58,526 nt of DNA from Pseudomonadota bacterium (GTDB lineage Bacteria; Pseudomonadota; Alphaproteobacteria; Sphingomonadales; SMXR01), in contig JACZSK010000008.1 of assembly GCA_022574255.1 (NCBI GenBank), forward strand, positions 1-58,526. Reading direction: 5' to 3'. Within the stretch, counting starts at the first letter, position 1. Every line of letters starts with the position of its first letter. Below the pieces are notes generated by a model. That model made no database searches and was not told the origin of the DNA. It was given only the letters and a program-made list of their open reading frames with translations. Positions 35,355-44,653 of this stretch are shown here, piece after piece. The position numbers and the translations under genes are program-made.

Positions 35355-36172
35355 GCGATCTGAAAGGCAAGACCCTTTTCATCACCGGCGCCAGCCGCGG
35401 CATCGGCCTGGCGATTGCCCTGAGGGCGGCGCGCGACGGAGCCAATGTGGCGATTGCCGCCAAGACCGCCGACCCCCACCCGAAATTGGAAGGCACGATC
35501 CATACCGCGGCCGAGGAGATCGAGGCGGCGGGTGGCAAGGCGCTGGCCTGCGTCGTGGATGTGCGCAGCGAAGAGGCTGTGCAGGCGGCGGTGGAAGAGA
35601 CGGTTGCGAAATTCGGCGGTATCGACATCCTCGTCAACAATGCCAGCGCCATCCAGTTGACCGGCACGTTGGCCACCAACATGAAGCGCTTCGATCTGAT
35701 GCATCAGGTCAATACGCGCGGCACTTTCCTGTGCTCCAGGCTCTGCATTCCGCATCTGAAGAAGGCCGAAAATCCCCACGTTCTGAACCTGTCGCCGCCG
35801 CTCAATATGGAGGAGCGCTGGTTTTCCGGTCATGTGGCCTATACCATGGCAAAGTTCGGCATGAGCCAGTGCGTGTTGGGCATGGCCGGCGAGTTTCGCC
35901 GCGACGGCATTGCCTTCAACGCCCTGTGGCCGCGCACGGCAATCGCTACCGCGGCAGTGCAAAATCTGCTCGGCGGTGACGAAATGGTCAGGAAATCCCG
36001 CAAACCCGAGATCATGGCCGACGCGGCCCATGCCATTTTCCTGCGCGACGCGCGTGACTGCACGGGCAATTTCTTTATCGACGACGAGGTGCTTGCCGCC
36101 GAGGGCGTAAGCGACCTGTCCGGTTATGCCGTCGACCCGTCCGAGGAGCTTATTCCCGATTTCTTTATTTGA
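35351..36172 (+). CDS. SDR-family oxidoreductase (HSDL2-like)
   Basis: A 273-residue classical short-chain dehydrogenase. The nucleotide motif is TGASRGIGLAIALRA; the NNASA strand follows; the active-site Tyr/Lys is in GHVAYTMAKFGMS. The NLSPPLNMEERWF insertion and the C-terminal block FFIDDEVLAAEGVSDLSGYA are typical of the HSDL2-like group. It overlaps the MBL gene by four bases, so they are co-translated. Likely NADP-linked carbonyl reduction on a lipid substrate; exact substrate unknown. Confidence 0.92.
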   Translation: MSDLKGKTLFITGASRGIGLAIALRAARDGANVAIAAKTADPHPKLEGTIHTAAEEIEAAGGKALACVVDVRSEEAVQAAVEETVAKFGGIDILVNNASAIQLTGTLATNMKRFDLMHQVNTRGTFLCSRLCIPHLKKAENPHVLNLSPPLNMEERWFSGHVAYTMAKFGMSQCVLGMAGEFRRDGIAFNALWPRTAIATAAVQNLLGGDEMVRKSRKPEIMADAAHAIFLRDARDCTGNFFIDDEVLAAEGVSDLSGYAVDPSEELIPDFFI

Positions 36173-36230
36173 CCCGCAGCTACCAGCGCGCGATGGATAG
36201 GTGGGGCACTAGCAGTAAGTGTAGGGCATT

Positions 36231-37928
36231 ATGGCCGACCGATTGTGGCTGAAAAATTATCCTGAGGGCGTGGTCTGGGATCAGACTTTCGAGCCCTTTC
36301 CCGTGGCCGAGATTCTCGATCGCGCGGTGGAGGAATTTCCCGATCACGTGCATCTTGATTTCATGGATTATGCGCTGACCTATGCCCAGGTCGGCGAATT
36401 GGTGGCGCGCGCGGCACGGGGTTTCCAGAAGCTGGGCGTAAAAAAAGGCACCAAGGTGGGTATTTTCCTGCCCAATTGCCCGCAATTTGTCATCGCCTAT
36501 TTCGGTATTTTGAAAGCCGGCGGCGTGGTGGTGAATTTCAGCCCGCTTTACTCCGAAAGCGAACTGCTGCAACAGGTGTCGGACAGCGAGACCGATTTCA
36601 TGGTGACGCTGAATGCAGCGGCGCTGCTGCGCCGGATCGAACCTGTTTTGCACCAGACCCGGCTGAAAAAACTGATCGTTGCTGATATCTGCGACATGGT
36701 GGGGTTGTACCACAAGCTGCGGCTTAGCCTGTTTGCCCGTAAGCATTTCCTGCCTGTGCGCGAGGACGAAAGCCATCTTGCTTTCCGCAGCCTGCTGCGG
36801 AATGACGGGGATTATGAGCCAGTCGCGGTGGACCCGGAGGAAGATATCGCGGTGCTGCAATATACCGGCGGCACCACCGGCCTGCCCAAGGGCGCCATGC
36901 TGACCCACGCCAACCTCTCGATCAACGTGCAGCAGAGCCAGGTCTGGGATCCTGACACCAAGAGAGGCGAGGGGCGGGTTCTGGTGGTGCTGCCGCTGTT
37001 CCATGCCTTCGCCATGACCGGGATATTGCTGCTCGCCACTTCAATCGGCTTTCGGCTGGTGCTGACGCCAAAGTTCGAGCCCGAGGAAGCGCTGAACCTG
37101 ATCCTGAAACACCGGATCACGCATTTCCCCGGCGTGCCGACCATGTACACGGCGATCCTCAATCATCCCGATATCGACAAAGCCGACCTGAGCTTCCTGG
37201 AGCGCTGTAATTCGGGCGGTGCGCCGCTGCCGCTGGAGTTGAAAGCACATATGGAAGAAAAGCTCGACGGCGTGCAGGTGCGCGAGGGCTACGGCCTGAC
37301 CGAGACCTCGCCGGTGGCCATCGTGAACCCGGTTTCCGGCCTGTCGAAGCCGGGATCGGTTGGCCTGCCCGCACCGGGCACCGACGTGTGTTTTACCGAC
37401 CCCGACGATCCCGCAAAAGTGCTGGAGTATGGCGAGAGGGGCGAAATTCGCATTCGTGGGCCGCAGGTGATGAAAGGCTACTGGAAACGCCCCGAGGCGA
37501 CCGCCGAAGCCATTATCGACGGTTGGCTGCGCACCGGCGACGTTGGCTATATGGACGAAGACGGCTATACCTTTATTGTCGACCGGCTGAAGGACATGAT
37601 TATCGTTGGCGGATTTAATGTCTATCCGCGTACCATCGAGGAGGCGATCTATGAGCATCCCTCGGTGCGCGAGGTCACCGTTATTGGCGTCGCCGACGAC
37701 TATCTGGGAGAGCGGCCAAAAGCCTTTGTGGTTTTGCGCGAGGATGCCCGGGGACTGAGCGCGGACAAGCTGAAGAGCTTTCTGCTGGACCGGCTTGGCA
37801 AGCACGAGATGCCGCGCGAGATTGAATTCCGCGACGAGCTGCCCAAGACCATGGTCGGCAAGCTTTCGAAAAAAGAACTTGCGGCGGAAGAAGAGGCAAA
37901 ATACCAAGGAGCCGAGCAAGACAGTTAG
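36231..37928 (+). CDS. Long-chain fatty-acid-CoA ligase (FadD-like)
   Basis: A 565-residue AMP-forming acyl-CoA synthetase. The ATP motif is QYTGGTTGLPKGAMLTH; the second core motif is YGLTETSPVA; the C-terminal hinge is DRLKDMIIVGGFNVYPRTIEE; and the catalytic Lys region is PKTMVGKLSKKEL. It activates fatty acids to acyl-CoA for beta-oxidation or lipid synthesis. It follows the SDR gene after 58 bases on the same strand. Chain-length preference is not certain. Confidence 0.93.
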   Translation: MADRLWLKNYPEGVVWDQTFEPFPVAEILDRAVEEFPDHVHLDFMDYALTYAQVGELVARAARGFQKLGVKKGTKVGIFLPNCPQFVIAYFGILKAGGVVVNFSPLYSESELLQQVSDSETDFMVTLNAAALLRRIEPVLHQTRLKKLIVADICDMVGLYHKLRLSLFARKHFLPVREDESHLAFRSLLRNDGDYEPVAVDPEEDIAVLQYTGGTTGLPKGAMLTHANLSINVQQSQVWDPDTKRGEGRVLVVLPLFHAFAMTGILLLATSIGFRLVLTPKFEPEEALNLILKHRITHFPGVPTMYTAILNHPDIDKADLSFLERCNSGGAPLPLELKAHMEEKLDGVQVREGYGLTETSPVAIVNPVSGLSKPGSVGLPAPGTDVCFTDPDDPAKVLEYGERGEIRIRGPQVMKGYWKRPEATAEAIIDGWLRTGDVGYMDEDGYTFIVDRLKDMIIVGGFNVYPRTIEEAIYEHPSVREVTVIGVADDYLGERPKAFVVLREDARGLSADKLKSFLLDRLGKHEMPREIEFRDELPKTMVGKLSKKELAAEEEAKYQGAEQDS

Positions 37929-37966
37929 CAAACCCGAGAGCGGTTTCAATCCGCGAGGACAATCCG

Positions 37967-38227
37967 ATGGCGGCCAAGCCCGAAACAATTCCCGACGATA
38001 TCCGGAAAATGGCATTCGAAGAGGCGCTGGCGGCGCTTGAGCAGATTGTCGGCAAACTCGAATCCGGCGAAGTATCGCTGGAGGAATCCATCGATATCTA
38101 TACCCGCGGCACGTATCTGAAGCGCCATTGCCAGGAAAAGCTGAAAGACGCCCAGGCGCGGATCGAAAAAATTACCATTTCGGATAGCGGCGAGCCAACC
38201 GGCACAGAACCCTTCGGCGAAGAATAA
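37967..38227 (+). CDS. xseB: Exodeoxyribonuclease VII small subunit
   Basis: An 86-residue protein with the XseB coiled-coil signature MAFEEALAALEQIVGKLESGEVSLEESID, then a second helix CQEKLKDAQARIEKI. XseB binds the large subunit XseA to make the exonuclease VII complex, which degrades single-stranded DNA. xseB-ispA order is typical of alphaproteobacteria; the next start is five bases after this stop. Confidence 0.95.
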   Translation: MAAKPETIPDDIRKMAFEEALAALEQIVGKLESGEVSLEESIDIYTRGTYLKRHCQEKLKDAQARIEKITISDSGEPTGTEPFGEE

Positions 38228-38232
38228 ATTCA

Positions 38233-39129
38233 GTGGAATATGAGGAATATCTGACGCAAGCCATGACCACCATGGCCGAGGCTGTGGAGCGTCAGCTCAG
38301 AGACCTTTTGCCCGTTCCCAAGGGCCCCGAGGGACGGCTGGTTGAAGCCATGCGTTATTCCATGTTTGCGGGCGGAAAGCGGCTCAGGCCCTTTCTGGTG
38401 GTCACCAGCGCCGACCTGTTTGGTGTTGATAAAAAGTACTCGTTGCGGGTGGCGGCGGCCATAGAATGTGTCCATTGCTACTCGCTGATCCACGATGACC
38501 TGCCGGCGATGGACGACGACGACAAGCGGCGCGGCCAATCCACCTGCCACAAGAAATATGACGAGGCGACCGCCATTCTGGCGGGCGACGCCCTGATGAC
38601 GCTGGCCTTTGAAATTCTTGCCGACCCCGCCACGCACCCGGACGCTTTGGTGCGCAGCAGCCTGATCCGCGCGCTGGCCGGCGCGTCGGGGGTGCATGGC
38701 ATGGTCGGCGGCCAGATGATTGACCTGGCCTCCGAGAACGAAGAGCTGGACATGGGCGAGATCACCCGCCTGCAGCAATTGAAAACGGGCGCGCTCATTT
38801 GCTTCTCGGTGGAAGCCGGGGGGATTCTCGGCAAGGCCAGTGAGCATATGAGGCATTTATTGCATGGCTACGCCCGGGATCTGGGACTGGCATTCCAGAT
38901 TGCGGATGACCTGCTGGATTACGGCGGCGACCCCGAGGAAGTGGGCAAGGCCACTGGCAAGGACGCGGGGCGGGGCAAGGCGACCTTTGTCTCCTTGATG
39001 GGCCCCGAGCGCGCGCGCCGGCAGGCCGATATCCTGGCCGACCAGGCGATCGAGCATCTTCGTGAATTTGGCGACAAGGCGATCCTGCTGAAAGGCCTGG
39101 CCCGCTTCGTTGTTGACCGCCGCAAGTAG
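38233..39129 (+). CDS. ispA: Farnesyl diphosphate synthase (polyprenyl synthetase)
   Basis: A 298-residue prenyl transferase which condenses DMAPP and IPP to farnesyl diphosphate. Both aspartate-rich motifs are present: DDLPAMDDDD (first) and DDLLDYGGD (second). The substrate segment GGKRLRPFLVV is typical. GTG 38233 is taken as start. It follows xseB closely and precedes tlyA by 21 bases; no dxs gene lies in between. Confidence 0.94.
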   Translation: MEYEEYLTQAMTTMAEAVERQLRDLLPVPKGPEGRLVEAMRYSMFAGGKRLRPFLVVTSADLFGVDKKYSLRVAAAIECVHCYSLIHDDLPAMDDDDKRRGQSTCHKKYDEATAILAGDALMTLAFEILADPATHPDALVRSSLIRALAGASGVHGMVGGQMIDLASENEELDMGEITRLQQLKTGALICFSVEAGGILGKASEHMRHLLHGYARDLGLAFQIADDLLDYGGDPEEVGKATGKDAGRGKATFVSLMGPERARRQADILADQAIEHLREFGDKAILLKGLARFVVDRRK

Positions 39130-39150
39130 AAGCAGAGCACGAGCCGAGAC

Positions 39151-39915
39151 ATGGCACAATCAGGCAAAGTCCGCGCCGATGTGGCGCTGGTCGAGCGCGG
39201 GCTGGCGGAAAGCCGGACCCGGGCGCAGGCGCTTATCATGGCTGGCGCGGTCTATAGTGGCGAACAGCGGGTTGCCAAGGCCGGCGACAAGGTGGCCAGC
39301 GATATGCCGCTGGAAGTGCGCGGCAAGGACCATCCCTGGGCCAGCCGTGGCGGCATCAAGCTGGCGCATGGATTGCAGGAATTCGCCATTTCAGCCAAAG
39401 ACCGTGTGGTGCTGGATATCGGCGCTTCAACGGGGGGGTTTACCGATGTGGCGCTGCATGGGGGGGCAGCAAGGGTCTATGCGGTGGACGTTGGCCACGG
39501 CCAGCTTGCCTGGAAATTGCGCAACGACGAGCGCGTTGTGGTGCTGGAGCGCCTGAACGCCCGGCATCTGACGGCGGCGGAGATTCCCGAAGCCCCGGAC
39601 CTGATCGTCTGTGACGCCAGTTTCATTTCGCTGACCACCATCCTGCCCGCCGCGCTGGCCCTGGCGGCCCCCGGCGCTGACCTGGTGGCGTTGATCAAAC
39701 CGCAATTCGAGGTCGGCAAGGGAAAGGTGGGGAAGGGCGGTATTGTTCGCGACCCGGCCCTGCACAAGGAAGTCTGCGACAAGATTGAAGCCTGGCTGGA
39801 GGCGTCGCCGGGATGGCAAGTGCTGGGCATTACCCAAAGCCCCATCAAAGGCCCCGGCGGCAATATCGAATTCCTCATTGGAGCCCACTTCAATGGGGGG
39901 CATTCCAATGGATGA
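39151..39915 (+). CDS. tlyA: TlyA-family rRNA (cytidine-2'-O)-methyltransferase
   Basis: A 254-residue protein with an N-terminal S4-like RNA-binding domain (RADVALVERGLAESRTRAQAL) and a FtsJ/RrmJ-like methyltransferase domain (VVLDIGASTGGFTDVALHGG, DLIVCDASFISL, ALIKPQFEVGKG). TlyA methylates 16S and 23S rRNA ribose positions. Its end overlaps the start of the next gene by eight bases. The family is sometimes labelled hemolysin. Confidence 0.94.
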   Translation: MAQSGKVRADVALVERGLAESRTRAQALIMAGAVYSGEQRVAKAGDKVASDMPLEVRGKDHPWASRGGIKLAHGLQEFAISAKDRVVLDIGASTGGFTDVALHGGAARVYAVDVGHGQLAWKLRNDERVVVLERLNARHLTAAEIPEAPDLIVCDASFISLTTILPAALALAAPGADLVALIKPQFEVGKGKVGKGGIVRDPALHKEVCDKIEAWLEASPGWQVLGITQSPIKGPGGNIEFLIGAHFNGGHSNG

Positions 39916-41221
39916 GGGGGGGCCGGTCCCGCAGTACCTGACCATTGCCTCCATCGGCGCGCGCGGCGACGGCATTGCCGAGACCCCCGAGGGCCTTGTT
40001 TATGTGCCTTTCAGCGCCCCCGGCGATGTGGTTCAGGCGCTGGTCGAGCGCTCGGGCAAGGACTCCTTCAAGGACAGGAACAAGGGGGCGCTGAGGGCTG
40101 AAGTGCTGGAAATTATCGAGTTGAGTCCCCAGCGCCAGCAGCCCGCTTGTGTGCATTTCGGCAAATGCGGCGGCTGCGCCCTGCAGCATCTGGCGCCCGC
40201 GCCCTATGCCGACTGGATAAAGGCGCGGATCACCATGGCGCTGGCGCATCACGGGCTGGAGGGGGCGCCTGTCGGTGAGCCCTTTATAACGCCGCCCGCC
40301 AGCCGCCGCCGCATGGCGCTGAAGGCGCGATGGGGCCAGAAGACAGGCGGTGGCAGGTTGCTGCTGGGCTTCAACGCCCGCGCCAGCCATACCCTGATTG
40401 ATCTGGCGGAATGCCCGGTCAGCAGGCCTGAGCTGGTGGCGTTGTTCGAGCCCCTGCGGGCGCTGCTCGGCGAGATTCTGCCCGTGGAGAACCAGTGCTC
40501 TGTGCATCTGACGGCAACCAGGCCGGGCGTCGCCATGCTGCTGGGCTGGGCGGAGGAGCCCGACCTGGTCTTGCGCGAGAGGCTGGCGGTATTCGCGCGA
40601 GAAGAAAAGCTCGCGGCGTTGTGGCTCGACATCGAAGGCGACCTGGAGCCCATCGTCGAAATGGCCAAGCCGGTGATTGAAGTCAGCGGTGTGGAAATCC
40701 CGCTGCCGCCCGGCGCTTTTGCTCAGGCCACCGCAGAAGGCGAGGCGGCGCTGGTTACCGCCGCCCTTGAGGCCATGGCGGGCGCGGAGCATGTGGCCGA
40801 TCTTTTCGCCGGGATCGGGACATTCACGCTGCCCCTTGCTGGCGCCGCGCGCGTGCATGCGGTGGAGGGCGAGAAACGCCTCCTGGACGCTCTGGTCGCG
40901 GGCGCGAACAATGCCGCGCCGGGCGTGAAGACGGTGACCAGCGAGCACCGCGATCTTTTCCGCCGGCCGCTGACCGCCGAGGAACTGAATCGTTTCGCCG
41001 CCGTATTGTTCGACCCGCCGCGCGCCGGGGCCAAGGCGCAGGTGGCCGAGCTGGCCAACAGCGGAGTGCCGCTGGTAGTGGCGGTCTCCTGCAATCCCAA
41101 CACCTTCGCCCGTGACGCCAGAACGCTCGTTGATGGCGGCTATGAGATTGAGTCTATTCTGCCGGTCGACCAGTTTCTCTGGTCATCCCATGTGGAACTG
41201 CTGGCGGTGTTCAGGCGCTAG
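39908..41221 (+). CDS. 23S rRNA (uracil-5-)-methyltransferase (RlmD/RumA type)
   Basis: A 437-residue RumA-type enzyme that makes 5-methyluridine in 23S rRNA or related RNA. The iron-sulfur Cys cluster is CVHFGKCGGCALQH. The SAM motif lies in VADLFAGIGTFTLPLA. The catalytic Cys is in VVAVSCNPNTFARD. ATG 39908 is the preferred start (ATG 39893 possible). Overlap with tlyA supports co-translation. It ends overlapping, on the opposite strand, the stop of the DUF4431 gene. Confidence 0.92.
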   Translation: MDEGGPVPQYLTIASIGARGDGIAETPEGLVYVPFSAPGDVVQALVERSGKDSFKDRNKGALRAEVLEIIELSPQRQQPACVHFGKCGGCALQHLAPAPYADWIKARITMALAHHGLEGAPVGEPFITPPASRRRMALKARWGQKTGGGRLLLGFNARASHTLIDLAECPVSRPELVALFEPLRALLGEILPVENQCSVHLTATRPGVAMLLGWAEEPDLVLRERLAVFAREEKLAALWLDIEGDLEPIVEMAKPVIEVSGVEIPLPPGAFAQATAEGEAALVTAALEAMAGAEHVADLFAGIGTFTLPLAGAARVHAVEGEKRLLDALVAGANNAAPGVKTVTSEHRDLFRRPLTAEELNRFAAVLFDPPRAGAKAQVAELANSGVPLVVAVSCNPNTFARDARTLVDGGYEIESILPVDQFLWSSHVELLAVFRR

Positions 41222-41646
41222 AGCATTTCTGAAAGTTCGCGAACGTCGATCAACAATCGCGCAAAATGATGCCCGCTGTGGGCAGCGAAAAGCGTCCCCG
41301 TCACGCGTATATTTTTATTTGCGAAGCTGAGACAATCAATCCGCTCATTGGCGCAGTTCAGCTGAACATGAGTGATATTCTCCAGTCTTTCTGCATTCAG
41401 CGGATTGTCGCTGTCGCCTCGTACGGATATGGGTGCGGAAAGCGTGATAATGAGCGCCGTTTCAACCTGGTCGGCTTTCGGGTTTTCACCGTATCCCGGA
41501 GGCCCGTAAAATTGCTTCAATTCCAGGTATCCATCCAAGGCAACAATCTCGGGCTCAAATGAAAGCCATGTCGCGTGATTCTCCTGCGCCCTCACCGGCG
41601 CAAAAATCGCGCCCATAAATACCGCCAGAAGAATGTAGAGTCTCAT
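41218..41646 (-). CDS. DUF4431-like secreted protein
   Basis: A 142-residue protein with a signal peptide (ILLAVFMGAIFAPVRAQ) and one small domain. The segment FYGPPGYGENPKADQVETALIITLSAPISV and the closing RVTGTLFAAHSGHHFARLLIDV match the DUF4431 pattern, in particular the VTGTLFxAHTGHH motif. Base composition is lower in GC than the neighbours. It is periplasmic or exported; function unknown. It converges with the RNA methyltransferase, overlapping by four bases. Confidence 0.8.
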   Translation of the reverse strand: MRLYILLAVFMGAIFAPVRAQENHATWLSFEPEIVALDGYLELKQFYGPPGYGENPKADQVETALIITLSAPISVRGDSDNPLNAERLENITHVQLNCANERIDCLSFANKNIRVTGTLFAAHSGHHFARLLIDVRELSEML

Positions 41647-42029
41647 AGGCTCTTACCTGCGATAGCGAACCATTCCCACCATCCAACCTTCAAACTTCTT
41701 TATGGCGCTTGCAAGGCTTTGAATCTCTGCTCGCGTGAAAGTATCCCCTGGAGCCTGGCCCATGGCGGTTCGTTGACAGGGCCTGTTGCACAGTCATAGT
41801 GCAGGATGTGAAAGAGCCGTGGTTTCAGAGGATTGGCGAGACATGAATATCGTGATTTATCTCTACGATGGCATGACGGCGCTGGGCGCCGTCGCCCTGG
41901 CTGCTGCCCGCCGCATGGCGTAAAACCGCCGCACAAAAAGCCGAGGCCTTCATGGCGCGAAGGATGGAGCAGCGGAAGGGAAGATAGCGGTCAGTATTCA
42001 ATCTTCCCGATTAGCAGATTTGTGAGGCT
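41647..42029. other. Intergenic region with a short DJ-1-like remnant
   Basis: This 383-base gap holds no full gene. A 26-codon fragment at 41843-41923 is listed separately. The rest shows no strong structure and no recognisable RNA gene. Confidence 0.4.
41843..41923 (+). pseudogene. Possible N-terminal remnant of a DJ-1/PfpI family gene
   Basis: The 26 codons read MNIVIYLYDGMTALGAV before drifting to an Ala/Arg-rich end and a stop. The first 15 residues resemble the first strand and turn of DJ-1/PfpI/GATase1-like proteins (typically YDGMTALDAVGP). With no continuation found, it is most likely a truncated remnant. Short length makes chance likeness possible. Confidence 0.35.
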
Positions 42030-42590
42030 TTAACAAAGCCCCATCATCGCTTTGAAGGTCCGCGCATCTGTCGTTGGTGCGCCTTTTCCTTTTGTTCTTA
42101 GAACTCCCCGGATGGACCAAGTTGGCGTTTTGGCGTGTTTTTTGTTCAGTAGCGCTGTTGGGTTCTTCGCGAAAGCAAGCTCAATCAGAAACCTCTCCGC
42201 ATTTGCAATAACGTTCTGATTGTCCGGTCCCTTTTTTACCGGGAGAGGCAGAAAGAACATAACGGGCGTTCCCTTCCACTTGCCAAGACACTCATTGTAC
42301 TGGACAAGCTTTCCTGCAGTAAAAGGTTCGGTCGCTAGGGTTTGCTTCCCAGTTTTGCCTACATAATAGGGGGTGAATCCTCTGCCTACTTTTAGTCCAA
42401 AAACATATATGCCTTTTGCTTTGGCTAAATTCGATATTCCGAATTTGGCGGCGCTATTGGAAGCGTCTTTCCAGAACTCTGTCTTGAGAAGTCCATTCGT
42501 CGCCTGAACTGATTCCGACAATCTCTTGCCGCCACGCGGCATGTGGGATACGGGCAATTTAAAGGGCCCAATTGGTTTGAACTCAATCAT
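42030..42590 (-). CDS. GIY-YIG nuclease-like protein
   Basis: A 186-residue protein with GIYVFGLKVGRGFTPYYVGKTGK (residues 60-82), giving the GIY and YVG strands of the GIY-YIG fold. A Glu helix (AERFLIELAFAKNP) and LLNKKH (Asn) follow in the right order for the metal-binding Glu and Asn. The gene is visibly more AT-rich than its neighbours, suggesting transfer. It stands alone, without a phage or restriction partner. Such proteins cut DNA in repair, homing or defence; here the role is unknown. Confidence 0.72.
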   Translation of the reverse strand: MIEFKPIGPFKLPVSHMPRGGKRLSESVQATNGLLKTEFWKDASNSAAKFGISNLAKAKGIYVFGLKVGRGFTPYYVGKTGKQTLATEPFTAGKLVQYNECLGKWKGTPVMFFLPLPVKKGPDNQNVIANAERFLIELAFAKNPTALLNKKHAKTPTWSIRGVLRTKGKGAPTTDARTFKAMMGLC

Positions 42591-42688
42591 ACGCTGTTCT
42601 CCTCTTCGAATATTCTAGGGAAATTAGCATATAGTGAGTTGGAGGCAAAGAGGGCTACCTCATGGGTTGCGCCGCACTCGCCTGCCCC

Positions 42689-43762
42689 CTACCCGCATTG
42701 CGCCTTGTCGAGCAGCAGGTGGTCGGCGAGGACGCAGGCCAGCATGGCCTCGGCCACGGGCGCGGCGCGGATGCCGATGCAGGGGTCGTGGCGGCCCTTG
42801 GTGATGATGTCGGTCTCCTGTCCCTCGCGGTCAATGGTCTGGCGCGGGGTGAGGATCGACGAGGCGGGCTTTACCGCGATGCGTACGACAACCGGTTGCC
42901 CGGTTGAAATGCCGCCCAATATGCCACCGGCATTGTTGGAGAGGAACTTGGGCGCGCCTTTTTTGCCACGGCGAATTTCGTCGGCATTCTCGCTGCCCAG
43001 CAGTTCGGCGACGCCAAATCCGGCGCCGATCTCCACGCCCTTGACCGCATGGATCGACATCATCGCCGAGGCAATATCCTGGTCCAGCTTGGCGTAATGG
43101 GGCGCGCCGAGGCCCACCGGCACGCCTGTCGCTTCTATTTCGACTATCGCCCCAAGGGAGTTGCCGTCGCGCCTGACCTTGTCCAGCGCCGCCGCCCAGC
43201 CCTCGGCGGCCACCGCGTCGGGGCAGGCCAGGGGGTTGCGCGCCACTTCAGCCCAGTTAAAACGCTGGCGGTCAATCTTGTGGTGGCCCATCTGCACCAT
43301 GGCGGCGCGGATGGTCACACCCTTGCCGAGGATTTTGCGCGCTATGGCCCCGGCGGCAACACGCGCGGCGGTCTCACGGGCCGAGGCCCGGCCGCCGCCC
43401 CGATAGTCGCGGATGCCGTATTTGGCGTCATAGGTGATATCGGCGTGGCCGGGGCGGTATTTATCCTTGATCTCGTCGTAGTCCTTCGAGCGCTGGTCCT
43501 CGTTCTTGATGAGGATCGAAATGGGATGGCCGGTGGTCAGCCCCTCGAAGACGCCGGACATGATCTGCGCCCGGTCGGGCTCTTGCCGCTGGCTGGTATG
43601 CTTCGATTGCCCCGGGCGTCTCCTGTCCAGGTATTTCTGGATGTCCTGTTCCTCAAGGGGAATTTTAGGCGGCACGCCGTCGACCACGCAGCCGATGGCC
43701 GGCCCGTGCGACTCGCCCCAGGTGGTGAAGCGAAAGAGTTTTCCAAAATTGTTGTAGGACAT
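42689..43762 (-). CDS. aroC: Chorismate synthase
   Basis: A 357-residue enzyme making chorismate from EPSP in the shikimate pathway, FMN-dependent. The signatures are [17 protein letters not shown] near the start, [23 protein letters not shown] in the middle and [16 protein letters not shown] near the end. Length is normal. It lies 15 bases downstream of fabI on the same strand, so both are probably co-transcribed. Confidence 0.97.
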   Translation of the reverse strand: MSYNNFGKLFRFTTWGESHGPAIGCVVDGVPPKIPLEEQDIQKYLDRRRPGQSKHTSQRQEPDRAQIMSGVFEGLTTGHPISILIKNEDQRSKDYDEIKDKYRPGHADITYDAKYGIRDYRGGGRASARETAARVAAGAIARKILGKGVTIRAAMVQMGHHKIDRQRFNWAEVARNPLACPDAVAAEGWAAALDKVRRDGNSLGAIVEIEATGVPVGLGAPHYAKLDQDIASAMMSIHAVKGVEIGAGFGVAELLGSENADEIRRGKKGAPKFLSNNAGGILGGISTGQPVVVRIAVKPASSILTPRQTIDREGQETDIITKGRHDPCIGIRAAPVAEAMLACVLADHLLLDKAQCG

Positions 43763-43776
43763 GGCTGGGTGGCCTT

Positions 43777-44589
43777 CTAAACCAGCGAGATATCGGGGGC
43801 GTCTTCCAGCTTCATGCCGATGACGTTATACCCGGAATCCACATGGTGGATTTCGCCGGTCACACCCGACGACAGGTCGCTGAGCAGGTAAAGCCCGGCT
43901 TTGCCCACTTCGTCGATGGTGATGTTACGCCTGAGCGGCGAATTCAGCTCGTTCCATTTCAGGATATAGCGGAAGTCGCCGATGCCCGACGACGCCAGGG
44001 TCTTGATCGGCCCGGCGGAAATGGCGTTCACCCGTATGCCCTGTTTGCCCAGATCCTTGGCCAGATATTTGACGCTGGCCTCCAGCGCCGCCTTGGCCAG
44101 CCCCATGACATTGTAATGAGGGATCACGCGCTGGGCGCCCATGTAGGACAGCGTCAGCATGCTGCCACCTTCGCCCATCAGCTTTTCCGCGCGCCGCGCC
44201 GCCGCCGTGAACGAGTAGCAGGAGATATTCATGGTCATGGCAAAATTTTCCAGCGTGGTGTCGATATAGCGGCCACGCAACTCGTTCTTGTCGGAAAATC
44301 CGATGGCATGAACGAGAAAGTCAAGGCTGCCCCATTCTTTCTCAATGGTTGCAAAGGCGGCGTCCATGGAATCTTCATCGGTGACGTCACAGGGCAGCAC
44401 CAGCGAAGAGCCAACCTCCTCGGCCAGCGGCTTGACGCGTTTTTCCAGCATTTCCCCCTGATAGGTGAAGGCCAGTTCGGCGCCCTGTGCCGATACGGCT
44501 TTGGCAATGCCCCATGCCAGAGACCTGCTGTTTGCAACCCCCATGATGAGGCCGCGTTTTCCCTGCAAAAATGACCCTACGGACGACAT
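43777..44589 (-). CDS. fabI: Enoyl-[acyl-carrier-protein] reductase
   Basis: A 270-residue NADH-dependent enoyl-ACP reductase of type II fatty-acid synthesis. Features are [20 protein letters not shown] (NAD motif), [20 protein letters not shown] and the Tyr/Lys block [24 protein letters not shown]. It is the first gene of a pair with aroC. A full-length, standard FabI. Confidence 0.97.
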   Translation of the reverse strand: MSSVGSFLQGKRGLIMGVANSRSLAWGIAKAVSAQGAELAFTYQGEMLEKRVKPLAEEVGSSLVLPCDVTDEDSMDAAFATIEKEWGSLDFLVHAIGFSDKNELRGRYIDTTLENFAMTMNISCYSFTAAARRAEKLMGEGGSMLTLSYMGAQRVIPHYNVMGLAKAALEASVKYLAKDLGKQGIRVNAISAGPIKTLASSGIGDFRYILKWNELNSPLRRNITIDEVGKAGLYLLSDLSSGVTGEIHHVDSGYNVIGMKLEDAPDISLV

Positions 44590-44653
44590 TAACGCATCCT
44601 GTGCTGCTGTTTCTGATTGTTAACCAGACCCTATAGCAAAATTCCCTTCCGGG

